Below are positions 8,414 through 15,476 of a stretch of 33,346 nt of DNA, piece by piece. The position numbers and the translations under genes were made by a program. Origin of the DNA: JBLHLB01 sp047618505 (GTDB taxonomy: Bacteria > Planctomycetota > UBA1135 > GCA-002686595); the NCBI GenBank assembly GCA_047618505.1, contig JBLHLB010000012.1:1-33346 (forward strand), given 5' to 3'. Numbering within the stretch: position 1 is the first letter of the stretch; each line of letters opens with the position of its first letter. Below the pieces are notes generated by a model. It made no database searches. It was given only the letters and a program-made list of their open reading frames with translations, and was not told where the DNA came from.

Positions 8414-9519
8414 AACGTCGCCAACTTGTCTTCGTCTCCGTCGTTTTCAGCACTCTCATCACGGGTATCATCCTGGAGAATCAACGCCAGGACGATCCCT
8501 TTGACGTCATTTCCATCACGGCGCCGGGTCGGATCGAACTGCCCCCCGTCGAGCTACCCCCAAGCGAGGAATCTCTCGGGGGCGTCGTCTTGGACGAAAA
8601 CGGTGTCGGCCTCGCGGGCGTGGGCGTACACCTATTTCGCCGGGATCGTAGCAGCGCGGCTGAGCCGGGGACCCGCGACGACGGGGCCGAGTCCATCCCC
8701 TGGGCGCGCACCGACGCAGCCGGCCGTTTCCTGGTGGAGGGGGCGGCACCCGGTGACTATGGAGTGTCTCTGTTGGCCCCTGGTCGAGCCGTGGGCGACG
8801 AAGATATCAGTTTACCCATTGGAGGCCCAGTGACATGGCGCTTGGGCGCACCCCTGGAAAAGCCCGTCGTCATGCCGGAACTGGTCGTGCGTGGACTCAG
8901 CGGGAAACTCTCCCCCCCCGTCGGAGTCTCACCGGAGGAATATCCCATGGCCGGTTACGAGGTTTGGTTCGAGCCCGTCGGCGGGAACCAGGCTTGGCTG
9001 GCCGGTCAGGTACCTCGGCGCGTGGTCGTGGAAGAGGACGGGAGCTTCGGGCTGCAGGAGCTGACTTTGGGCCGCTATGACATCAGTGTCTTACCGCCCT
9101 GGGCCACCGGCGGTCGCTGGCCACAGCTTGAGAACCTCTCCTTCGCGCATTCCGAAGCGTCGGATTCCGAAGAGCCGAACAGCGCCGCACGACTCGGCCT
9201 TCGACTACGCTGCGGGAGCATGGGCGGCAATGTCTATGACACTGGCGGTTCGGCGATCGAAGGTGCCCTGGTACAGATCTGGCCCGTGGATCAACCGGAG
9301 CGAATTTGGCCCACCGCAGCCACCGATGTGGGGGGCGCCTTCCTCCTGCGCGGGTTGCCGCCGGGAACCTATCGACTACGCCTCCACGCGGGCAGTGGCG
9401 AGCACGAACAGGACGTCGTGGTTCGTATCGGCGCACACACGAAGGTCTTGCCCTTAGCACTTTCGCCCAAAGAAGAGGCGCAAGCCAAGAGCCAGAAGGA
9501 GACCGAGGGCCAACGCTAG
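8410..9519 (+). CDS. Membrane-anchored protein with two carboxypeptidase-regulatory-like domains
   Basis: A 369-residue protein of unknown function. Seen: an N-terminal transmembrane or signal-anchor segment (residues about 6-22), then a Pro-rich linker. A beta-sandwich of the carboxypeptidase regulatory type (CarboxypepD_reg-like) lies at about 57-130, with GGVVLDENGVGLAGVGV and GRFLVEGAAPGDYGVSLLAPG. A second copy at about 270-345 has GGNVYDTGGSAIEGALV and GAFLLRGLPPGTYRLRLHAG. The region between them looks beta-rich but unassigned. The C-terminal tail is Lys/Gln/Glu-rich. These domains usually serve as extracytoplasmic adhesion or scaffold modules. The ATG overlaps the HD gene stop (ATGA), so the two are coupled. 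Confidence 0.8.
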   Translation: MKRRQLVFVSVVFSTLITGIILENQRQDDPFDVISITAPGRIELPPVELPPSEESLGGVVLDENGVGLAGVGVHLFRRDRSSAAEPGTRDDGAESIPWARTDAAGRFLVEGAAPGDYGVSLLAPGRAVGDEDISLPIGGPVTWRLGAPLEKPVVMPELVVRGLSGKLSPPVGVSPEEYPMAGYEVWFEPVGGNQAWLAGQVPRRVVVEEDGSFGLQELTLGRYDISVLPPWATGGRWPQLENLSFAHSEASDSEEPNSAARLGLRLRCGSMGGNVYDTGGSAIEGALVQIWPVDQPERIWPTAATDVGGAFLLRGLPPGTYRLRLHAGSGEHEQDVVVRIGAHTKVLPLALSPKEEAQAKSQKETEGQR

Positions 9520-9581
9520 GCCGGGGCGTCTATACTCTCGGACTGCATCTGGTTTCCCCTGGGTTTCCCTCGGGCCGAATA

Positions 9582-10799
9582 ATGGATTCCCCTTCCGAGT
9601 CACACCCCGAGCCGTCCCTGGTTGACCTCGACCGCGCCGCGACCACGCCCCTGGATCCCCTCGTGCGCGCGGCCATGGAGGCGGCGGAGGCGAGGTTTCT
9701 TGGGAACCCTTCCTCGCGCCACGGGTTGGGCCTCGAGGCACGCAGAGCGATTGCGGAAGCGCGCGCCTCCATTGCCCGTGCCCTGGATGCGCCCCTGGAA
9801 GGAGTGATCTTCACGTCCGGCGCCACGGAGGCGAACAACCTCGCGGTGCTCGGACATGCGCGGGCCCAACGACGCGAGGGTCGGCACGCGCTGATCGGGG
9901 CTGCTGAACATCCTAGCGTGGCCGAGGCAGGTGATGCACTGGCCCGCGAAGGGTTCGAAGTGGAGCGCATTCCCCTCGATACTAGCGGCCTCGTGGATCT
10001 GCAGGCGTTCGCGAAACTGCTACGGCCAGACACCGTGCTCGTCGCACAGATGCTGGTTAACAATCTCCTGGGGACAATAGCGCCAGTCGCCAGAATGGCG
10101 CGCCTGGTCCGTGCCCAGTCCCCCGCTGCGCGTCTCCACGTGGATGCAGTGCAGGCCCTCGGGAAAATCCCGGTGTCCCTCGAGGACATGGGCGTGCATT
10201 CCTGCGCCATAAGTGCGCACAAGATCCACGGTCCGAGGGGCGCGGGTGCCCTACTTCTCGTGAACGGTACGCGCATCGAGCCCCTGGCCTACGGCGGCGG
10301 TCAGGAGAGCGGCCTACGCCCGGGGACAGAGAACGTCGCAGGCATCATCGGGTTAGCTGAAGCGCTCCGGCTGACCTTGGACCACAGGAGGAATAGCGCC
10401 GCGCACCTAGGGGAGTTGCGCGAGATCCTGACAAGTGCGATCGACTCAATCCCCGGTGCGCGCGTCCTCGCGGCCGGAGATCGGACGCAAGCTGTAGCGT
10501 CAATCCTAGGCGCCTATCTGCCGGGGCCGCCGGCTGAGGTTTGGCTCCATCATCTCGACCAGGCCGGGGTCTTGAGCAGCGTGGGAAGCGCCTGCCAATC
10601 ACGTTCGAAGTCCATTCCCGCGGCCTACTTGGCCCTCGGCCTGAGCAATGCGGAAGCCAAGGGTGTGCTACGCCTTTCGACTTCGCGTACGACAACCACG
10701 GCGGAGGCCCAGGCGGGTGCAACGCGCCTCCGGGCTACTGCAAAGATGCTCGAGTCACTTGGACTCATGGCGAAGGCAAGCACAGAAACTCACCGGTAG
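9582..10799 (+). CDS. Cysteine desulfurase (NifS/IscS-like), probable sulfur donor for ThiI
   Basis: PLP enzyme that converts cysteine to alanine and passes persulfide sulfur to acceptors. Seen: LDRAATTPLDP at the start, FTSGATEANNLA, stacking His110 in AAEHPSV, Asp188 in HVDAVQ, and PLP Lys214 in SAHKIHGPRGAGAL. The RPGTEN block (246-251) follows, then catalytic-loop Cys338 in SVGSACQS. The 405 residues are normal. The start at 9582 gives the canonical N-terminus; the frame is open upstream but overlaps the previous gene. It is 17 bp from thiI, which points to a dedicated pair as with Bacillus NifZ-ThiI. A selenocysteine lyase side activity cannot be excluded from sequence. Confidence 0.92.
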   Translation: MDSPSESHPEPSLVDLDRAATTPLDPLVRAAMEAAEARFLGNPSSRHGLGLEARRAIAEARASIARALDAPLEGVIFTSGATEANNLAVLGHARAQRREGRHALIGAAEHPSVAEAGDALAREGFEVERIPLDTSGLVDLQAFAKLLRPDTVLVAQMLVNNLLGTIAPVARMARLVRAQSPAARLHVDAVQALGKIPVSLEDMGVHSCAISAHKIHGPRGAGALLLVNGTRIEPLAYGGGQESGLRPGTENVAGIIGLAEALRLTLDHRRNSAAHLGELREILTSAIDSIPGARVLAAGDRTQAVASILGAYLPGPPAEVWLHHLDQAGVLSSVGSACQSRSKSIPAAYLALGLSNAEAKGVLRLSTSRTTTTAEAQAGATRLRATAKMLESLGLMAKASTETHR

Positions 10800-10816
10800 T
10801 TTTCTCCAAGTTATTC

Positions 10817-12034
10817 ATGACTACATCCACCGGAAGCACACTCCCGCCGCCCACATTTGTGATCGCGCGCTATGGAGAACTCGTGCTCAAGGGCAGGAAC
10901 CGGCCCTATTTCGAAGAGCGTCTCGTGCGCAACGCTAAGGCGGCCTGCAAAGACATCTCGGCTATCGTTGTCCAGCGCGAGCATGGTCAACTGATCCTAC
11001 GCCCCGAGGAGCGCACCGCCCAGGTCGCCCGCCGGCTACGAGAGGTCTTCGGAATCTCAGTGATTTCCCCCGCCTGGGAAGCGCAGAAAGACCCCGATTC
11101 CATCGCGCGTCTGGCGGTTGACATGGTGGGCGATGCCCTGCTCGACCTTCCATCGCGCGACAAGGTGACCTTCCGCGTGCAGTCGAAACGGGCCGACAAG
11201 CGCTTCCCCATGACATCCATGGAGCTCGACCACTTTGTGGCCGATCGGATCTTCGAGGTCTACGGAGAGCGCTTGCAAGCCAACATGCGCGAACCGCAGC
11301 TAACACTGGGGATCGCCGTGCGCAACGCGCGCATCTATCTCTTCGCCCAACGCCTGCGCGGCGCCGGGGGCTTGCCCACGGGGACGATTGGAAAAGCAGT
11401 GTCACTGCTTTCGGGCGGTATTGACTCCCCCGTGGCCTCCTGGATGGCAATGCGCCGGGGGCTGCACCTGCAGTTGGTCACCTTCGAGTCAGCCCAGTTT
11501 CTGGGGCGTGAGCCCGAGGAAAAAGTGCGCCGCCTCGCCGGTCGACTAGCTCGCTGGCAACCGACCACACGGCTCTTTCGCGTGCCGTTCTCGGAGGTAC
11601 AGCTCGCCGTGCGTGACGCTGTCCCCGAGAGCTTTCGCACGGTGATCTACCGCCGCATGATGCAGCGTATCGCAACCAAGATCGCCGAGGCCGAGGGAGC
11701 CGGGGCGCTGGTCACCGGCGACAGCTTGGGTCAAGTCGCCAGTCAAACTCTTGAGAACCTGGGGGCCATCGGCGCGGCTGCTACCCTCCCGGTGCTACGT
11801 CCGCTGATCGCCATGGACAAGCAAGAGACAATCGACCGCGCACGGCAAATCGGAACTTACGACCTTTCCATTGAGCAAGTTCCCGACTGCTGTTCGGTCT
11901 TTCAACCCAGATTCCCCACGTTGCGGGCCACTCCAGAGGATGCCCATCGGGTGGAGTCGGATCTGGACATTGACGCCCTGGTGCAGGACGCCTTCGAGCG
12001 TACGGAACAGGAACTTGTTCCGCCCAGCCCGTGA
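10817..12034 (+). CDS. thiI: tRNA 4-thiouridine synthetase ThiI (without rhodanese domain)
   Basis: Adenylates and thiolates U8 of tRNA and in many bacteria also feeds thiamine thiazole synthesis. Seen: N-terminal ferredoxin-like start (FVIARYGELVLKGRNRPYFEERL), a THUMP domain to about residue 180, and PP-loop SGGIDSP (199-205). Further on are the TGDSLGQVASQTLENL block and the DCCSVFQPRFP motif, whose Cys corresponds to E. coli Cys344. At 405 residues it is the short form; the C-terminal rhodanese domain of the E. coli enzyme is missing, so persulfide probably comes directly from the desulfurase 17 bp upstream. It converges on the next gene with a 4-bp gap. Confidence 0.94.
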   Translation: MTTSTGSTLPPPTFVIARYGELVLKGRNRPYFEERLVRNAKAACKDISAIVVQREHGQLILRPEERTAQVARRLREVFGISVISPAWEAQKDPDSIARLAVDMVGDALLDLPSRDKVTFRVQSKRADKRFPMTSMELDHFVADRIFEVYGERLQANMREPQLTLGIAVRNARIYLFAQRLRGAGGLPTGTIGKAVSLLSGGIDSPVASWMAMRRGLHLQLVTFESAQFLGREPEEKVRRLAGRLARWQPTTRLFRVPFSEVQLAVRDAVPESFRTVIYRRMMQRIATKIAEAEGAGALVTGDSLGQVASQTLENLGAIGAAATLPVLRPLIAMDKQETIDRARQIGTYDLSIEQVPDCCSVFQPRFPTLRATPEDAHRVESDLDIDALVQDAFERTEQELVPPSP

Positions 12035-12038
12035 GTGA

Positions 12039-13067
12039 CTAATTCAGTTCTTCTGCAATTGCGGAAAGCAATTCCCCGGGGGGACAGGGATTCGGAAGGG
12101 TACGAACGCCCGGGCAATGGGCGCCTTCTCCCAGGATGATGACGCGCAGGGACGGCGTGATGTCGCCTGCTTGGATACGCTGCAGCAAGTGGGGATTGCC
12201 CTGCAGAATGCGCGCGTCGATCAGGGCCAGGTCTGCGGCAGACGTACGCAAAGTGCCTTCGACGTCGCCATCGACTTGTCTTTCCACGGTGCCGTAGCCG
12301 CTTTCCCGTAGGACTTCACCCAATTCCTCGCAACAGAAGGTTTCGAGGCCGAACAGGAGCACGCGTTGGGATTGAGCACCCGCTGCGCCCTGATCAGTTG
12401 CCAATGTCGCCTGCTTGGCGATCTGGGCCGGAAGTCGCAGTTCGATAGAACGCGCACTCTGCGTTCGATGACGCCGCACCTCCGTGGCCCCCTCCACCTC
12501 GCCCAGGAATCCGGCGATGCAAGCCCCGACGAGAGCCTCATCCGCGCCGGAGGTGCTAGCGACGAAGCGCAGAACCACGGATTCCGCCTGAACCTTCATC
12601 CGGAGGCGCACGCGCGAACGCAGGCCCGCAACCTTGGCGGATCGAATCAAGACCAAGCCTAGGGTCAGCAGCTGCCGCGAGAAGCTGCGCGGGCCGGTAC
12701 TTAGGATGGCCTGACCTTCCGGCGCGCTCACCTGGAGTTGCACGGCCAAGCTGGTGGCGAGAGCCCTCAGGAGTGAAGTCACGCGATTGATGAGCTGAGC
12801 AGGATCCTGTACCCCTAGCCCCTCGCGATCCCCCTTGGCATAGATCGAGAGCACGGCGAGAAGTTTGGAGGCACTGACCGACTCCTTGATCGCGTGCCGG
12901 GCGCTGGCGTCATCCGTGTCATGGGCAATCAACTCAAGCACCCCTCGCATCACGGAGAGGGAGTTGTTTAAGTCGTGGACCACCGAGGGCACGACTTGGC
13001 CCAGGAGCTCGCACTGAAGTGCGGCGATACCCGATGCATCGAGTTGGGACTGGCGTGCGTCGGTCAC
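12039..13067 (-). CDS. Degenerate histidine-kinase/receiver-like signalling protein
   Basis: A 342-residue protein not matching a full known architecture. Seen: an H-box-like motif VVHDLNNSLSVMRGVLEL (near residue 30) resembling the dimerisation helix of NtrB-type kinases. It is followed by a region of the size of an ATPase domain but without recognisable N, G1 or G2 boxes. The last ~110 residues resemble a receiver (RVLLFGLE..., DLALIDARIL, VIILGEG). The usual N-terminal acidic pair is absent, though the Asp of LIDA is in the phosphoacceptor place. Start chosen at GTG 13067, preceded by AGGA at 7 nt; an upstream in-frame TTG at 13097 lacks a ribosome site. Probably regulatory or a phosphotransfer scaffold; function unknown. 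Confidence 0.7.
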   Translation of the reverse strand: MTDARQSQLDASGIAALQCELLGQVVPSVVHDLNNSLSVMRGVLELIAHDTDDASARHAIKESVSASKLLAVLSIYAKGDREGLGVQDPAQLINRVTSLLRALATSLAVQLQVSAPEGQAILSTGPRSFSRQLLTLGLVLIRSAKVAGLRSRVRLRMKVQAESVVLRFVASTSGADEALVGACIAGFLGEVEGATEVRRHRTQSARSIELRLPAQIAKQATLATDQGAAGAQSQRVLLFGLETFCCEELGEVLRESGYGTVERQVDGDVEGTLRTSAADLALIDARILQGNPHLLQRIQAGDITPSLRVIILGEGAHCPGVRTLPNPCPPGELLSAIAEELN

Positions 13068-13286
13068 TGGTGAATCCTGGGGGGAGGCATCGTCCAAGTC
13101 TGGAATGCGAACTCACGGCGATTGGGATCGCCGCCTTCACCGAAGGCACTCGTTCGGGATGCGAGCACCGTAGCGTGAAGCCGCGCTGGACGCCCACACT
13201 TCTCTCCCCCGCTTCTCTTCTTTCCCTGCTCGACGCAGGGCCGAAGATTGCGGACCATAGGCATCCCTACCTGAAGTAGCGCTTCC

Positions 13287-15272
13287 ATGAACCGAACCGC
13301 AATCCTATTCCTCGCCCTCGCTGTCTTGCTAGCGCACATGCTGGCTATCCATCAGACGCCGAGCGGTGAGTTTGCTCCCCCCTACGATATCGCCCACGTG
13401 GCCTTTCGCCTGGGGCGCAACCTGATCCATGAGGGGGCACTGACATGGAACCACGTTGAGGGGATCTACTCTTCCTATCCATCTCTGCTTTGGGTTGCCC
13501 TTTGTGCCTTCGCGGAGCGACTCTACATCTCTCCGATTCTTGTCACACAGGCTGTCGGAATGGCCTGCACCTTGGGCAGCGTAGTCGTTCTCACACAGTT
13601 TAGCATGGAGCGTCGCTCTGGACTGATCGCGCCGCTGCTGCTAGCCACCAGTGGTTGCGCGGCAGCAGCGGGAACGAGCGGAACTGAAGCTTCTCTTTCA
13701 ATGCTTCTACTGACCACCGCCATGCTGGGGTTCGAGCGACGCAAGGCTCGCACACAGACAGTAGCCGGCGTCCTATTGGCCATGTCTCAACCCACCGCTA
13801 TTTGGGCCCTGGGCATGCTGTTGATCCTTGAGCTCATCGGACGCCCGAGGGATCAAGAGGGACAAACGTGCCGCAGGAATCTAGTTCCTGCGCTGACTCC
13901 TTTTGTAGTCCTCGCTAGCCTCGCGATTCTTCGCCACTTTGTGATTGGGGCCTGGCTTGCTCCCACCGAAGCGATGCTTGTAGACGACCCCTTTGGTCAG
14001 CTGCGATTGGGCCTTGCCTACATCCGGGGATTCATCCTCGGGTCCGGGAGCGCACCACTTGTCTTGATCCCCCTGCTCTTGCTCCTGACCGGGAAGTCTA
14101 AGAAAGGCCACGGCCATCGCGCGCTGATGGTCTCCTTGGCCTGGTTCCTCGGGGTCGCCATGACCGGTGGTAGCGAGCTGCCCTTTTGGAATGCACTCGC
14201 CCCTGCATTGCCTCTGCTCTTCATCGCGATCCAAAATTCGTTCACGCGTCTGATCGATTGGCAACGGGCGCTGCAACCTGCCGTTGCACTGCTGCTCGTC
14301 GCGGGTGGACTCGCCTCCATGGCGGTCAGCAAGATTCCTGGAAGTCTCGGCCCTCTGCAACTTGAGGGCTTACACCGCGCCTGGATGACCCCCTCCGCCT
14401 TCCTGCAGGAGAGTTACGACACGCCCCATGGACGCATGGGGTTGCTGGAGGAGATTCGACGCGTCGAGCGCCTTCGGCAGGTTGGGCTCTTTGCGCGCGA
14501 CGAACTGCCCAAGGGCATAACGATCAGCAGCGCTTGGCCCGGAGCCATCGGATACCTATCGCGGCGACCCGTTCATGACCTCCTGGGCCGGACAAATCCT
14601 CTGCCCAACGGCTACCGGACCTTGCCCTGGACGGGTTGTCCGCAGGCGAATCTCGGTGCGGCGTTCGGGCGTCTGAACGACTACCTAATCTCGGTTCCTG
14701 CCCAGGTGACAGGTGGTGAACAAAGTCCAGAGGAGCACCAGGAACGTCTACGTGCTTGGCTTGGGCGGCCGGGTAACTTCTCTGCCAAGAACTTCTCCGC
14801 GCAGGACTTGATCTCGTCACTTGCCCCCTATGAGCCGGTTTCCGTTCCGGTGATCACACTTTCGCCCCACGCGGGCGAACCGGACCCCATGCCGGCGCTG
14901 ATGCTCCGCCTGCGGTCCGCACAATTGACGCCGGAGATACGAGTGGAAGAGCTGGGCGAGGCACTAGTGGTTCTCGCCAATCATCACGGCCATGCCCAGG
15001 TGGTTGACCTATCCCTGTGCTTCGAGACTGCGGCCGGAGCAATATTGTGGATGCGACCAAACGGAGAATGGATTGAGAAAGCGTCCGGAGAGAAAGGGCC
15101 GAGGGCACGGACTGATCTCATGTTGAGTGAGACAGGACCGCGCTCTTTCCGACTCGCCCGATTCCGGCCACCCAGTGGTTATGGTCCCGGCAAGATCCGA
15201 GTGCAGCTACTCGATCCTGACCCGTCCTTCTCCTGGCCAGTCGGAGACGCGGTCTCCTACGCCGTCGAATGA
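13287..15272 (+). CDS. Multi-spanning GT-C-like membrane protein
   Basis: A 661-residue integral membrane protein. The N-terminal half has about ten hydrophobic segments; residues about 360-661 are a soluble, probably periplasmic, domain. Residues 33-75 (YDIAHVAFRLGRNLI..., then YSSYPSLLWVAL) resemble the first loop of GT-C glycosyltransferases, where a DDAFI-type motif precedes R-x-x-x-N-L and an EGYT/S-x-LW block. The aspartate pair is not intact here (only Asp34 remains), so lipid-linked glycosyl transfer is inferred rather than shown. It is divergent from the kinase-like gene, with a 189-219 bp gap depending on that gene's start. A small out-of-frame coding-like stretch follows its stop. 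Confidence 0.65.
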   Translation: MNRTAILFLALAVLLAHMLAIHQTPSGEFAPPYDIAHVAFRLGRNLIHEGALTWNHVEGIYSSYPSLLWVALCAFAERLYISPILVTQAVGMACTLGSVVVLTQFSMERRSGLIAPLLLATSGCAAAAGTSGTEASLSMLLLTTAMLGFERRKARTQTVAGVLLAMSQPTAIWALGMLLILELIGRPRDQEGQTCRRNLVPALTPFVVLASLAILRHFVIGAWLAPTEAMLVDDPFGQLRLGLAYIRGFILGSGSAPLVLIPLLLLLTGKSKKGHGHRALMVSLAWFLGVAMTGGSELPFWNALAPALPLLFIAIQNSFTRLIDWQRALQPAVALLLVAGGLASMAVSKIPGSLGPLQLEGLHRAWMTPSAFLQESYDTPHGRMGLLEEIRRVERLRQVGLFARDELPKGITISSAWPGAIGYLSRRPVHDLLGRTNPLPNGYRTLPWTGCPQANLGAAFGRLNDYLISVPAQVTGGEQSPEEHQERLRAWLGRPGNFSAKNFSAQDLISSLAPYEPVSVPVITLSPHAGEPDPMPALMLRLRSAQLTPEIRVEELGEALVVLANHHGHAQVVDLSLCFETAAGAILWMRPNGEWIEKASGEKGPRARTDLMLSETGPRSFRLARFRPPSGYGPGKIRVQLLDPDPSFSWPVGDAVSYAVE

Positions 15273-15363
15273 AGCGCGGAAGGAAGAAGCTCTCCCCACC
15301 GAGATCACTATCACGGTGGTGGCTGGCAAGGCCACTGAAGTAGAGATCGTTGTCGATAAATGA
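15273..15363 (+). other. Short coding-like stretch, possible gene remnant or shifted C-terminus
   Basis: Directly after the GT-C-like stop, another frame reads about 30 codons (EEALPTEITITVVAGKATEV...) ending at TGA 15361-15363. Alternating hydrophobic and polar residues suggest a beta-strand domain end, but there is no start codon or ribosome site at its beginning. It may be a remnant, or the original tail of the upstream protein after a frameshift; chance is possible. Confidence 0.25.
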
Positions 15364-15400
15364 CGCTCACTACACGCATCCGGGACTCAGTCCCGGAATT

Positions 15401-15439
15401 GACAGCGGCCCCGCGGATTGAATCCGCGGGGCCGCTGTC
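15401..15439. terminator. Perfect 39-nt inverted repeat, probable bidirectional terminator
   Basis: A 19-base arm (15401-15419) is repeated exactly in reverse complement at 15421-15439 around one central G. It lies between convergent genes (plus-strand GT-C-like, minus-strand regulator). Two smaller inverted repeats flank it (15380-15396 and 15449-15466). U tracts are poor, so the mechanism is uncertain. Confidence 0.65.
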
Positions 15440-15476
15440 TTAGTTGGAGCGCCAACTTGGTGGCGCAGGTGACAAC

